From Candidatus Omnitrophota bacterium (GTDB lineage: Bacteria; Omnitrophota; Omnitrophia; Omnitrophales; Aquincolibacteriaceae): a stretch of 43,902 nucleotides of DNA. The notes below the pieces were generated by a model. The model was not told where the DNA came from. It did not search any database and was given only the letters and a program-made list of their open reading frames with translations. The number at the start of each line of letters is the position of its first letter. The first letter of the stretch is position 1. Both the position numbers and the translations under genes were made by a program. This document shows positions 21,367 to 29,978 of this stretch, piece by piece. The DNA lies in the NCBI GenBank assembly GCA_023247055.1, contig JAHFHF010000018.1:1-43902 (forward strand). Reading direction: 5' to 3'.

Positions 21367-23123
21367 TGCGTACAGCAACATGCGGCGAACTCAATACCCG
21401 CAATCTTAAACAGACCGTGACGTTGGCCGGCTGGGTCGCGACCCGGCGTGACCACGGCAATTTGATTTTCATCGATTTGCGCGACCGCTGGGGAATTACG
21501 CAGATTGTTTTCAGTTCCGAGAAAGATGTTGCGACGCATAAAAAAGCCGAAGATCTGCGTTCAGAAATGGTGATTAAAATTACGGGCGTTGTCAACGCGC
21601 GTCCGGCCGGCACGGAAAACAAAAAAATTCCGACCGGCGACATTGATGTGCTGGTTTCGGAACTTGAAATCCTCAATACCTGCCCGACCCCGCCTTTTGA
21701 AATCGGCGACTCTTTTGTGAATGAAGAACTGCGTTTGACGTACCGCTTTCTGGATCTGCGCCGCCGTGAAATGGTCGAAGGCCTGACCACGCGCTATCGC
21801 ATGACGAAAATTGTGCGCGATTATCTGGACCAAAACCATTTTCTTGAAATTGAAACGCCTTACCTAACACGCAGCACGCCGGAAGGCGCGCGCGACTTTC
21901 TCGTGCCGTCGCGTCTGACACAGGGGACGTTCTATGCGCTGCCGCAATCGCCCCAACTTTTTAAGCAGCTCTTAATGGTGGCGGGCTATGACCGCTATTT
22001 CCAACTGGCGCGCTGTTTTCGTGATGAAGACTTACGCTCAGACCGTCAACCGGAACACACCCAGATTGACCTTGAGATGTCCTTCGTCGATGAAAATGAC
22101 GTCATGGGCATGGTCGAAGGTATGATTGCGGATGTGACTGAAAAAGTGTTGGGCCGTAAGCTGGCCAAGCCTTTTCGCCGCATGCCCTATGATGAAGCCA
22201 TGTCCCGCTATGGTTCTGACAAGCCGGATCTGCGGTTCGGCATGGAACTGAGCGATTTGACGCCCATTTTTGACGGTGGGGGATTTAAAATTTTCAATGA
22301 GGTCATTGCCGCACAGGGCCGCATCCGCGGCATTGCGTTTACGCCGCCCGCGGGCACGGAGTTTTCGCGTAAAAACTTTGACGATCTCACCGAGTGGCTC
22401 AAGAATTACGGAGCCAAAGGCTTGGCCTGGTTCAAGGTCAAAAGCACGAACGAAGTCGAATCGCCGATTGCCAAGTTTTTCGACGCCGACCGCCTCGGCC
22501 GTGTCATCGAAACGCTTTCCGCCAAGCCCGGAGACATTATTTTTATGGTGGCCAGCGATCCGCACGTTTCTGCCGTGGCGCTGGGCGCCTTGCGCTGCAA
22601 ACTCGCCGCCGATTACAAACAAATCCGCGAAGAGGCGTTCGAAATTTTCTGGGTCGTGGATTTTCCACTGTTCGATTGGAATACGGATGAAAAACGCTTT
22701 CAAGCCCTGCACCATCCGTTTACCGCGCCGAAGGATGCCGACAAGGCCTTGCTGGACACAGATCCGGCAAAGATCAAGGCCAAGGCCTATGATCTCGTGC
22801 TGAACGGTACGGAAATCGGCGGCGGTAGCATCCGTATTCATGATACCGCGACGCAGCAAAAGGTTTTCAACGTGCTGCAGATCGGACCGGAAGAACAGCA
22901 GAATAAGTTTGGTTTCCTGCTGAAAGCACTCAGTTATGGGGCGCCTCCGCACGGCGGGCTGGCCATCGGGCTTGACCGTCTGGTGACACTTTTTCTGAAG
23001 CGTGAGTCCATCCGCGACGTCATTGCTTTTCCGAAAACGCAGAAGGGCACTTGCCTGATGACGGAAGCACCTTCCACGGTGGATGCGAAACAACTCAAAG
23101 AACTTGGAATCAAAACACAGTGA
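21363..23123 (+). CDS. aspS: Aspartyl-tRNA synthetase
   Basis: 586 residues, the bacterial long form. An OB-fold anticodon domain (VTLAGWVATRRDHGNLIFID) is followed by class II catalytic motifs. These are ARCFRDEDLRSDRQPEHTQI (motif 2), a GAD insertion domain from about residue 285, and GGLAIGLDRLVTLFL (motif 3). 'SDKPDLRFGMEL' just before the insertion is a bacterial hallmark. Whether it charges only tRNA-Asp or also tRNA-Asn cannot be settled by eye. It overlaps hisS by 4 bp. Confidence 0.96.
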   Translation: MMRTATCGELNTRNLKQTVTLAGWVATRRDHGNLIFIDLRDRWGITQIVFSSEKDVATHKKAEDLRSEMVIKITGVVNARPAGTENKKIPTGDIDVLVSELEILNTCPTPPFEIGDSFVNEELRLTYRFLDLRRREMVEGLTTRYRMTKIVRDYLDQNHFLEIETPYLTRSTPEGARDFLVPSRLTQGTFYALPQSPQLFKQLLMVAGYDRYFQLARCFRDEDLRSDRQPEHTQIDLEMSFVDENDVMGMVEGMIADVTEKVLGRKLAKPFRRMPYDEAMSRYGSDKPDLRFGMELSDLTPIFDGGGFKIFNEVIAAQGRIRGIAFTPPAGTEFSRKNFDDLTEWLKNYGAKGLAWFKVKSTNEVESPIAKFFDADRLGRVIETLSAKPGDIIFMVASDPHVSAVALGALRCKLAADYKQIREEAFEIFWVVDFPLFDWNTDEKRFQALHHPFTAPKDADKALLDTDPAKIKAKAYDLVLNGTEIGGGSIRIHDTATQQKVFNVLQIGPEEQQNKFGFLLKALSYGAPPHGGLAIGLDRLVTLFLKRESIRDVIAFPKTQKGTCLMTEAPSTVDAKQLKELGIKTQ

Positions 23124-23127
23124 CCAT

Positions 23128-23227
23128 TTTGTCATTGCGAGGCAGCGTTCAATTTGAGGCCGAAGCAATCGCAAGGGCGCACGGGATTGCTTCAGCTTCA
23201 GTTGAACCACCGCTTCGCAATGACAAA
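23128..23227. repeat. TCATTGCGAGG element, complete intergenic copy
   Basis: TTTGTCATTGCGAGGCAGCG at one end, CGCTTCGCAATGACAAA at the other, with GAAGCAATC/GATTGCTTC inside. About 100 bp. It occupies most of the aspS-phoH gap. Confidence 0.75.
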
Positions 23228-23266
23228 TAGAAATACAAGGATACGTTTCACTACCAAAGAGGTTTC

Positions 23267-24208
23267 ATGGAAAAAATATTAAAACTCGATTCTAACGAAG
23301 AAGCCATCGCGCTCTACGGCAGTCTCGACCAGAACCTGCGGTTTGCCGAAAAAGAGTATCAGGTGCGTATTTCGGCCCAGAACCATCAGCTGAAAATTTC
23401 GGGTGATAAAAACAAGGTTGAGGCCGCCTACGAATTTTTTCTCGACCGTCTGCATGAATTACGCGGTCTGGCCGCACCGGCCAAAAGCAAAGCCGAAGCG
23501 CCGGCTGGCGAAAAGCCGGAGGCGCCCGCCGCTTATGAAGGAAACCTCAGCTTTTTTCACCGCGGACGCATGATCCGCGCACGCAGCCGCAACCAGGAAG
23601 TCTATCTTGAGGCGATCCAGAGCAAAGACATTGTTTTTGGCATCGGGCCCGCCGGCACGGGAAAAACCTATCTGGCCATGGCCGCGGCCATTGACCAATT
23701 GCGCCGGCAGATGGTCAGCCGCATCGTATTGACGCGTCCGGCAGTCGAAGCCGGAGAAAGCCTTGGGTTTTTGCCCGGTGATTTTCAAGCCAAAGTCAAT
23801 CCTTATCTGAGGCCGCTCTATGACGCGCTTTACGACATGATGGATTTTGACGAAGCGACGCGCAATCTGGAGCGCACCGTGATTGAAGTGGCCCCGCTGG
23901 CCTATATGCGCGGCCGCACCCTGAACGACGCCTTTATCATTCTTGACGAAGCGCAAAACTGCACACCGATGCAAATGAAGATGTTTCTGACGCGACTGGG
24001 GGCATCTTCGCGCGCTGTCATCACGGGTGACGTCACCCAAATCGATCTGCCCAGCGGTAAACGCTCGGGGCTGGTCGAAATTCAAGAAGTCCTTTCGGGC
24101 GTCAAAGGGATTGAATTTGTCTATTTGCGCGAAACGGACGTTGTCCGCCATACTTTGGTTCGTGAAATCATCAAAGCGTATGACCGTTATGAACACCGGA
24201 ACGGTTAA
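23267..24208 (+). CDS. phoH: PhoH-family ATPase
   Basis: 313 residues. A small N-terminal RNA-binding-like domain ([20 protein letters not shown]) precedes a P-loop ATPase. Walker A GPAGTGKT is at residues 127-134, Walker B reads [20 protein letters not shown], and [12 protein letters not shown] is the family sensor. PhoH-like proteins are ATPases associated with RNA metabolism and are commonly encoded beside ybeY. The 3' end overlaps the start of pgpH by about 29 bp. Confidence 0.92.
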   Translation: MEKILKLDSNEEAIALYGSLDQNLRFAEKEYQVRISAQNHQLKISGDKNKVEAAYEFFLDRLHELRGLAAPAKSKAEAPAGEKPEAPAAYEGNLSFFHRGRMIRARSRNQEVYLEAIQSKDIVFGIGPAGTGKTYLAMAAAIDQLRRQMVSRIVLTRPAVEAGESLGFLPGDFQAKVNPYLRPLYDALYDMMDFDEATRNLERTVIEVAPLAYMRGRTLNDAFIILDEAQNCTPMQMKMFLTRLGASSRAVITGDVTQIDLPSGKRSGLVEIQEVLSGVKGIEFVYLRETDVVRHTLVREIIKAYDRYEHRNG

Positions 24209-26447
24209 CAGCCCTGCCTCTTACGAAAAAGCCCGCCGCAAAAAACGCCAAGAATGGGTGATGCGCATCGGCATCTTCCTGGCATCGTCAGTGCTCATGA
24301 CAGTGATTCTGGTCGTTGAGCGTTCAACCGGCATTCAATCCGTAGAATTTGTCGTGGGGGAACCCGCGCCGCGCAGTTTGTTTGCTCCCGTGCCCGTCAC
24401 TTATGAAAATACTGAAAAGAGCGAGGCCCTGCGTCAAAAGATTACGGCCGAAGTTCCGCTGGTTCTGGTGTTTCAGCCCGAAAAAAGCAAAGAAATCCGT
24501 CAAAAGCTGGAATCTTTTCTCGGGGTGCTTGAACGCGCTAAGATCAGCCAGGCTGCGGGGCAGGATGCCGGTCCGATTCTGGCCCAGCTGCCGTTTTTTA
24601 TTCCTGATCCGGCTTTAAAGACGCTTTTGATCCATCAAAATCTGGATGAAGTGCGTAAGAACCTTGAGTTGCTTTTGACGCAGACTTTGGATCGCGGCAT
24701 TCTGGCTGCGGCGCAAAAAGAGTCCATGCGGCAGGAAAATCGTCTTAAAGTTTCGCTTAAAATTCCGGATCAGAGTGAAAGAATTCTGTCCTTGCACGAA
24801 GTTTTAACGGTCGAAGAGGCCAAAAAAATTTCGGAAGGCGTGCTGCAGGAACTTTATCCCAGAGACCGCGCTGAAAAGCTGGCGCTTTTTGAACTGGCCA
24901 GCGCGGTGCTCGAACCCAACGTGGCGCTTGACCTCGATGACACGCAGAAACGCCGCAAAATGGCGCTGGAGTCCGTGCCCCCTGTAGAAGAAGTCATCAA
25001 GAAAAACGAATTGATTGCTCAGCGCGGCATTCTGGTCACAGTCCTGCAGAAATTTAAGATCGACCTGGTCGAAAAGGAACTGGCGACCAAAAAAGCCTTG
25101 CGGCGTTTTGCCGCAACGGCCCTTCTGGTGGGCTTGACGAATCTGTTTGGATTTTTCTACATGCTGTTCTTCGAGCCGCGGATCATGCGTTCAATCCGGC
25201 AAGTCCTCCTGGTGCATGTCATCTTAATTTTGACCCTGCTTTTTTCGCGCGCCCTTCTTTTTATGCCCATGGCGTCGCCTTATCTGATGCCCACGGCGCT
25301 GGCGTCCCTGCTGCTGGCCTTTTTGATTAATGCGCGGCTTGGCATTCTTTGCGGCTCGGTCATGGCGGTCTTGGCCTCCTCAATGGCCGGTTTCCGGGTG
25401 GATGTGTTGATCGCCACTCTTTTTGCCTCGACCGCGGGCGTTTTTGTCTCATTCCGCGTACGCAAACGCATTCAGTTTTTAGTGATTGGGGCGGCCGTTG
25501 GTTTGACTTACGGCCTGACGCTTTTTTCTTTCCGTATTTTTGACGAAGCCAGCCTGCAGGATGCTTTGATGATCAGTCTGGAAGGCATCGGTAACGGGCT
25601 TTTGATTACCATGCCGGTGGCATTTCTCCTGCTTCCGCTTTTGGAATGGACCTTTGATCTTGTGACCGATGTTTCACTGCTCGAACTCTCCGACCTCAAT
25701 CATCCGATCTTGAAACGCATGATTGTCGAAGCGCCTGGAACGTATCATCACAGCCTGGTGGTCAGCACGCTGGCCGAGTCCGCTTGCCAAGCCATCGGCG
25801 CCAATGCACTTTTGGCCCGGGTCGGCTGTTACTTTCACGATATCGGAAAAATTGCACGGGCTGAATATTTCACCGAAAATCAGCCGTATCAGTCGCGCAG
25901 TCAGCATGAAAAGCTGACGCCAACGATGAGCTGCCTCGTGATCATGAATCATGTGCGCGACGGTATTGATCTGGGGCGCAAATATAAATTGCGTGAGCCG
26001 ATTCTGCGGTTTATTCCCGAGCACCAAGGAACGGGTGTGATTTATTATTTTTACAAAAAAGCGCTGGATCAGGCGGAAAAGGATGAGAAAATCAACGTCG
26101 AAGATTTCCGCTACCCGGGGCCCAAGCCGCAGACCAAAGAAACGGCAGTGGCTCTTTTGGCCGATTCGACGGAAGCTTCCTCCCGCTCACTCAAAGAGCC
26201 CAGTCCCGAGAGCATCCGCCAATTGGTGCGTAAAATCATCAATGATAAATTCATCGATGGTCAGCTGGATGAATGCAACCTGACTCTGCGCGATCTTTAT
26301 AAAATTCAGGAAAGTTTCATCACCAACCTGAATGCTATCTTTCACACCCGCGTTTCCTATCCGGCCAAACCGCAGTCCGGCGAAAATCCCGATCTTTTCA
26401 AATACGACCCGCTTTCAGAATCCCGCGCTGACGCCGGGGATCATTGA
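24180..26447 (+). CDS. pgpH: 7TM-HD family phosphohydrolase (c-di-AMP phosphodiesterase type)
   Basis: 755 residues from ATG 24180 (24189 is an equal alternative; neither has a clear ribosome-binding site). Helix 1 ([19 protein letters not shown]) leads into an extracytoplasmic 7TMR-HDED region, then seven membrane helices from about residue 310. The cytoplasmic HD domain carries [30 protein letters not shown] and IPEHQGTG, all metal-binding positions of the family. PgpH-type enzymes hydrolyse c-di-AMP. Position between phoH and ybeY is the conserved arrangement of many bacteria. Confidence 0.9.
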   Translation: MTVMNTGTVNSPASYEKARRKKRQEWVMRIGIFLASSVLMTVILVVERSTGIQSVEFVVGEPAPRSLFAPVPVTYENTEKSEALRQKITAEVPLVLVFQPEKSKEIRQKLESFLGVLERAKISQAAGQDAGPILAQLPFFIPDPALKTLLIHQNLDEVRKNLELLLTQTLDRGILAAAQKESMRQENRLKVSLKIPDQSERILSLHEVLTVEEAKKISEGVLQELYPRDRAEKLALFELASAVLEPNVALDLDDTQKRRKMALESVPPVEEVIKKNELIAQRGILVTVLQKFKIDLVEKELATKKALRRFAATALLVGLTNLFGFFYMLFFEPRIMRSIRQVLLVHVILILTLLFSRALLFMPMASPYLMPTALASLLLAFLINARLGILCGSVMAVLASSMAGFRVDVLIATLFASTAGVFVSFRVRKRIQFLVIGAAVGLTYGLTLFSFRIFDEASLQDALMISLEGIGNGLLITMPVAFLLLPLLEWTFDLVTDVSLLELSDLNHPILKRMIVEAPGTYHHSLVVSTLAESACQAIGANALLARVGCYFHDIGKIARAEYFTENQPYQSRSQHEKLTPTMSCLVIMNHVRDGIDLGRKYKLREPILRFIPEHQGTGVIYYFYKKALDQAEKDEKINVEDFRYPGPKPQTKETAVALLADSTEASSRSLKEPSPESIRQLVRKIINDKFIDGQLDECNLTLRDLYKIQESFITNLNAIFHTRVSYPAKPQSGENPDLFKYDPLSESRADAGDH

Positions 26448-26450
26448 TTA

Positions 26451-26543
26451 TTTTGTCATTGGGAGTCCGCCAAAACTTTTGTAACCGTAGTGGCAATTCA
26501 TGAATTGCCACTACAAATTTTGCTTTATGTCCGCAATGACAAA
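26451..26543. repeat. TCATTG element carrying a nested palindrome
   Basis: Outer ends TTTTGTCATTGGGAGTCCGC and TCCGCAATGACAAA belong to the TCATTGCGAGG family. The interior is largely replaced by the 28-bp palindrome at 26487-26514. Confidence 0.6.
26487..26514. repeat. GTAGTGGCAATTCA palindrome, copy 2
   Basis: Identical over all 28 bp to copies at 7604 and 29830, here embedded in the TCATTG element between pgpH and ybeY. Confidence 0.8.
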
Positions 26544-26560
26544 GCGAAGATTTTGAATTT

Positions 26561-27058
26561 ATGAGACCGCGTCCTGCATCGATCGAAATCCACAATGAAT
26601 GTCCGAAAGCGCTGTGTCTGCCGCAGGCCGAAGTGACTCGCAACGCGCGGCGCATTCTGCGCAAGGCCGGTTTTGCGCGCGAGGGCCTAAGCCTGCTTCT
26701 GGTGGGTGACCGCCGTATGCGCACTCTGAACCGCCGTTTTCTCAAGCACGACTGGACCACGGATGTAATCACCTTCGGTTATAAAGACCCCGTTTGTGCG
26801 GGCCAAAGTCCCGTGACTTCGGCGCGCTCGCGGGAACGTGAGGTTCCCGTCTACGCAGGTGAGATTATTATCTCGGTGGAAACGGCAAAAAAAATGGCTG
26901 TCGAATTGGGGCATAGCGCGCGCTATGAATTTTATTTTTATCTCTGCCATGGCATTCTGCATTTAGCGGGTTATGATGACGATACGCCGCGCAAGCGCGC
27001 GGCGATGCTGAAGAGGCAGGAGGGAATTTTAAAACGAATTGGCATTTCAAAAAAGTGA
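26561..27058 (+). CDS. ybeY: Endoribonuclease YbeY (rRNA maturation), altered metal site
   Basis: 165 residues. YbeY is a zinc-dependent RNase involved in 16S rRNA 3'-end maturation and ribosome quality control. TTDVITF matches the family TDVLSF strand, AGEIIIS the next strand, and CHGILHLAGYDDD the metal motif. The usual pattern is H-G-x-L-H-x-x-G-Y-D-H. H130 and H134 are present, but the third histidine is D140. The loop between the two strands (CAGQSPVTSARSREREVP) is longer than I expect. Placed after phoH-pgpH and before recO. Confidence 0.9.
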   Translation: MRPRPASIEIHNECPKALCLPQAEVTRNARRILRKAGFAREGLSLLLVGDRRMRTLNRRFLKHDWTTDVITFGYKDPVCAGQSPVTSARSREREVPVYAGEIIISVETAKKMAVELGHSARYEFYFYLCHGILHLAGYDDDTPRKRAAMLKRQEGILKRIGISKK

Positions 27059-27148
27059 TCCGTGAAGGGTGACCGGCTCTAGTGAAGGAGCCGCTTTGCG
27101 GCGCTCAATGTCACACACCAATCACCGGTCACTAATCACCAGTCACCA
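27057..27148. repeat. GGTGACCGG inverted repeat
   Basis: GGGTGACCGG near the left end and ACCGGTCACT near the right end, followed by ATCACCAGTCACC, with a GGAGCCGCTTTGCGGC hairpin between. It is built like the AGTCTTGAG and AGGTGGAAGG elements: simple repeated words in inverted arms flanking a short core. It fills the ybeY-recO gap. Confidence 0.45.
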
Positions 27149-27153
27149 TCTCT

Positions 27154-27906
27154 ATGATTCATAAAACCGACGCCATTGTCCTCAAAACACAGCCCTTGCG
27201 CTCAAGTTCGCTGATCGTGACTTTTCTCACGCGCTCTTTCGGAAAACTCAAGGGCGTGGTCAAAGGCGTGCGCCGTGAACGCGAACCCCGCAGTGCGTTT
27301 TACGAACTCTTTACCGGCCTTGAAATTATTTTTTATGAAAAAACGCGCTCTGACCTGCACCTTGTTTCGGACGCGGCAGTGATTGAGACCAATGACCATC
27401 TGCGCACGCGGCTTGTGTCCATTGCCTACGCCAGCTATTTTTCAGAATTGGCCGATAACTTTCTGGAAGTGCATGATCCGCATGAAAACGTTTTTGATTT
27501 GATGCAATTCTGTTTTCGTTACCTGCCGTCCATTGACCCCGAACGCATTTCGCGGATTTTCGAGACCAAACTGCTGCGCGAGACCGGTCTTTTACCCTAT
27601 CTCGACGAATGCCTGCAGTGCCAGGCCCAAATTCCGGGCGGGGGATTTTTCTCGGTGGCTCAGGGCTCGCTTTTTTGCATGCAATGCCAGCCGCGTATCG
27701 TGGATGCCCGGCCGCTTTCGGCTGAAGCGCTGGCCGGATTGCGCTATTACACCCGCCATGACCCCGAAGAATGCCTGAAATTCCGCACGTCCCAGGCCGT
27801 TGACCGTGAACTGGCCAGCCTGATGGAACGTTTTTTTATCTACCGCCTGGGCCAGCCCATGAAATCCCGCCGTTTTATGGGAGAGATTCAGTCTTTTTTG
27901 AACTAG
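27154..27906 (+). CDS. recO: DNA repair protein RecO
   Basis: 250 residues. The N-terminal OB fold starts with DAIVLKTQPLRSSSLIVTFL and GKLKGVVKGVRRERE. A helical bundle follows, with a zinc-type cluster C153/C156 (ECLQC) and C175/C178 (FCMQC). RecO works with RecR to load RecA onto SSB-coated single-stranded DNA. The start ATG directly follows a repeat and has no evident ribosome-binding site. Confidence 0.92.
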   Translation: MIHKTDAIVLKTQPLRSSSLIVTFLTRSFGKLKGVVKGVRREREPRSAFYELFTGLEIIFYEKTRSDLHLVSDAAVIETNDHLRTRLVSIAYASYFSELADNFLEVHDPHENVFDLMQFCFRYLPSIDPERISRIFETKLLRETGLLPYLDECLQCQAQIPGGGFFSVAQGSLFCMQCQPRIVDARPLSAEALAGLRYYTRHDPEECLKFRTSQAVDRELASLMERFFIYRLGQPMKSRRFMGEIQSFLN

Positions 27907-27915
27907 CCTTTGAAT

Positions 27916-28114
27916 AGTCTTGAACCGTGAGTCGTGAGTCCATGGAAAAAGTCTTGAGTCGTGGGTCTTGAGTCATGAGAAAAAAACGCACGCATCATTT
28001 TCAAAGAGTTTCGGTCTCCGCAGTTTTTTAGGGTTTTATCTCAAAACTCCAGACTTTTCCTACAACTCACTACTCAAGGCCCAAGACTTTTTTCATGACT
28101 CACGACTCAAGACT
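27916..28114. repeat. AGTCTTGAGTCGTGAG inverted-repeat element, intergenic copy
   Basis: Left arm 27916-27979 and right arm 28064-28114 pair over AGTCTTGA..CGTGAGTC, ATG and AAAAAGTCTTG, around a core of about 85 bp. The remaining gap to the next gene (28115-28477) is an AT-rich stretch with a possible promoter at 28241 and a pair of CCCTCTCCC repeats. A TTG-started frame at 27968-28177 looks like chance. Confidence 0.65.
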
Positions 28115-28240
28115 ATTATTGTAACTCATTTAAATACCTGTAGTTATAACAAAAACTGTTTTCTATGTCCGGTTTGACAGCCTTCCGACGGTGTGTTACC
28201 TTTCTTACAGGTTTGTTAGAGGGCGGAAGGAAAATTTTTT

Positions 28241-28268
28241 TTGATTCAATTCTAAACATATTTATAAA
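28241..28268 (+). promoter_or_regulatory. Possible promoter of the 28478 operon
   Basis: TTGATT, 16-bp spacer, TATAAA, in an AT-rich block. It would give a leader of about 200 nt containing the 28336-28430 repeat pair. Just before it, CCTTCCG (28181) and CGGAAGG (28224) followed by a T-run resemble a weak terminator. Confidence 0.35.
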
Positions 28269-28335
28269 GGCTTTAACTAACTAGGTTTTTTAGCTTCTGT
28301 TGACATAGGACTGTGTGCAACTGAAACATCGTTTA

Positions 28336-28430
28336 TTCTCCCTCTCCCCAGAGGGAAGAGGGCTGGGGTGAGGGGCAAGTTTTAAAGTACTCCCCTCATC
28401 CTAACCTTCTCCCCAGGGAGAAGGAATGAC
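28336..28430. repeat. Facing pair of CCCTCTCCC-type repeats
   Basis: CCCTCTCCCCAGAGGGAAGA with GGGCTGGGGTGAGGGG, then CCCCTCATCC followed by CCTTCTCCCCAGGGAGAAGG. The same facing arrangement occurs at 6417-6539. Confidence 0.6.
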
Positions 28431-28477
28431 TCTAAATGTGACGGAACCTAACAGTTAAGCAGAAAGGAGGAAGTGTC

Positions 28478-29290
28478 ATGGGAAAAGGCAAGAATCCAAA
28501 GAACAATGACAACTGCCTGTACTTCGACATCTCGAGTCAGGAACGGGATGCCGCCCTGAACTTTCTTCTCTCGGTCCTCCTGCGGGTGCGTAAAGAAGAG
28601 GGCTTTCCGTCCAATCATTTTGTCTTTGACGAAGACGTCAACGTCTATCTGGCGCATCTTCTTTTTGCGATTTCGCTGCCAGAATATCACGATATGGCCG
28701 CGCCTTATATTTCGAATGAAAGCAGTGAGATTTTAGACTGGGTGCGCGCGACTGACGACAAAACCATCCGTTATTTTATTTTCAAAGTCAATGCCGACCG
28801 CCTATTGATCCATACCGCCATTTTTGATGACATCCACGCCCGCGGTAAGGGCCGTTTTTTTCAACGTTCACCCCGGTATTATCAGGAACTGGCCCGCCTT
28901 TATTACGATCAGGCTGCGGCCTATCACAAGCGCATTTACCGCAAAACGACCGGCGTCGGGGAAGTGCTGGAAAAAATCTCAAAATATTATCCGTTTTATC
29001 AGGCGATGCTCAAACGCGTCCGCCGCGATTACTTCTCGTTTGTCGGCAGCTTCCGCGACCAGGGGTTTCAGCACTTCCTGAATGAAATGCGTGACTACGA
29101 ACGCAAGGCCAAAGCCCAGAGCCAGACCGACTATTTTCTGGATTTGTACGGCGCCTGGATGCGCAGTCCCACGGGGCGTTTGCGCGAGGCGCTTATCAAG
29201 GCCGCGCGCGAACTCGAGCAAATTGATCCGGAATTCCATTTTGAATTGACAGAGTCCCGTTTAAGACGCGGGGGAGAGGAGGCAGCGTGA
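28478..29290 (+). CDS. Unknown protein with C-terminal FLxLY motif
   Basis: 270 residues, soluble, no signal peptide, preceded by a perfect AAAGGAGG 7 bp before the ATG. It is mainly helical with many aromatic residues (SPRYYQELARLYYDQAAAYH). The last 55 residues contain DYFLDLYGAWM...ARELEQIDPEFHFEL. This pattern recurs in the next two small genes. The stop overlaps the next start (GTGA). I recognise no family; the strong ribosome-binding site suggests high expression. Confidence 0.8.
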   Translation: MGKGKNPKNNDNCLYFDISSQERDAALNFLLSVLLRVRKEEGFPSNHFVFDEDVNVYLAHLLFAISLPEYHDMAAPYISNESSEILDWVRATDDKTIRYFIFKVNADRLLIHTAIFDDIHARGKGRFFQRSPRYYQELARLYYDQAAAYHKRIYRKTTGVGEVLEKISKYYPFYQAMLKRVRRDYFSFVGSFRDQGFQHFLNEMRDYERKAKAQSQTDYFLDLYGAWMRSPTGRLREALIKAARELEQIDPEFHFELTESRLRRGGEEAA

Positions 29291-29463
29291 AAAAAATAGT
29301 CCGTTCATTCCGTACGAAGGAAAAAAGGTTCTTGCAGCTTTATTCGCTTTGGCAGGAGACGCGGCGCGAAGATTTGCAGAAGAAATGCCTGGGCCTGCTT
29401 GGAGAAATTGTCCGTCTGAAACCGGGGTTCAGCCTGCGCAGTGAATTTGAAACTGCTTTTTAA
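29287..29463 (+). CDS. Small unknown protein, FLxLY motif
   Basis: 58 residues from a GTG that overlaps the previous stop, with AGGAGG 4 bp ahead. Sequence runs KRFLQLYSLWQETRR ... GEIVRLKPGFSL, matching the tail of the preceding protein and the gene at 29622. It is too short for most gene finders, but the overlap, ribosome-binding site and similarity make it convincing. Confidence 0.75.
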   Translation: MKKIVRSFRTKEKRFLQLYSLWQETRREDLQKKCLGLLGEIVRLKPGFSLRSEFETAF

Positions 29464-29510
29464 ATGAGGCTTGTTTGGCCGCCTCTGGAACTTTTATCCA
29501 GAGACCTTGC

Positions 29511-29534
29511 TGGCGGCGACTAAGATGTCGCCGT
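29511..29534 (+). other. Hairpin between small genes
   Basis: CGGCGAC-TAAGAT-GTCGCCG gives a 7-bp stem. A smaller hairpin (TCTGGA...TCCAGA) lies just before it at about 29484-29501. There is no T-run; possibly a processing or partial termination site between the 29287 and 29622 genes. Confidence 0.35.
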
Positions 29535-29621
29535 CCGCAGAAGAATTTATCCAGTTTTTGGTGAGACCAAAAATCTGAATACATTAAAGCAAAGCAAAAT
29601 TACCCAACAAGGACGCCGCCC

Positions 29622-29819
29622 ATGAACAATACTGTCACGACGCTTGCTCTCCGCAACGGAACCGTGAATCATGACCGCGCTACGCAGGCGAAACTGGATG
29701 AATTCCTGGACGTTTATTCGTTCTACCTGAAAACCCGCATTGCCTGGATCCACGATGAAGCCCGCCTCAAAGCCTATGAACTCCGCCAAATGAATCCCGG
29801 CCTCAATTTTCGCTGCTAG
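29622..29819 (+). CDS. Small unknown protein, FLxLY motif
   Basis: 65 residues with AAGGA 8 bp before the ATG. The core EFLDVYSFYLKTR...AYELRQMNPGLNF aligns without large gaps to the 29287 product and to the tail of the 28478 product. It ends in cysteine. Three consecutive genes with this motif suggest duplication or a shared binding partner. Function unknown. Confidence 0.65.
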   Translation: MNNTVTTLALRNGTVNHDRATQAKLDEFLDVYSFYLKTRIAWIHDEARLKAYELRQMNPGLNFRC

Positions 29820-29829
29820 CTTCATGAAC

Positions 29830-29857
29830 GTAGTGGCAATTCATGAATTGCCACTAC
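29830..29857. repeat. GTAGTGGCAATTCA palindrome, copy 3
   Basis: Identical 28-bp palindrome, here 10 bp after the stop of the 29622 gene and ahead of the dapL promoter. Confidence 0.8.
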
Positions 29858-29897
29858 GGCCAGAACTTACGATTCACTATCCACGCTGAATATTTTT

Positions 29898-29906
29898 TGT
29901 TATAAT
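29898..29906 (+). promoter_or_regulatory. Extended -10 promoter for dapL
   Basis: TGTTATAAT is a full extended -10 box (TGn plus TATAAT); no good -35 is seen. An 11-codon frame (MPFAYKDFLGP, 29917-29952) lies in the leader between this site and dapL. Confidence 0.45.
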
Positions 29907-29978
29907 TCCGCCTCTTATGCCATTCGCATACAAGGACTTCCTTGGTCCGTGATGCGATGGCCATAAAATAAGAAATTT

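Noticed and set aside
22038..23210. 390-codon open frame antisense to aspS
   Set aside because: The plus strand is an unmistakable aspartyl-tRNA synthetase; the minus frame has no family motif, no ribosome-binding site and mirrors the codon bias of aspS.
27968..28177. 69-codon frame after recO
   Set aside because: TTG start within an inverted repeat, no ribosome-binding site, composition of translated repeat and AT-rich spacer.
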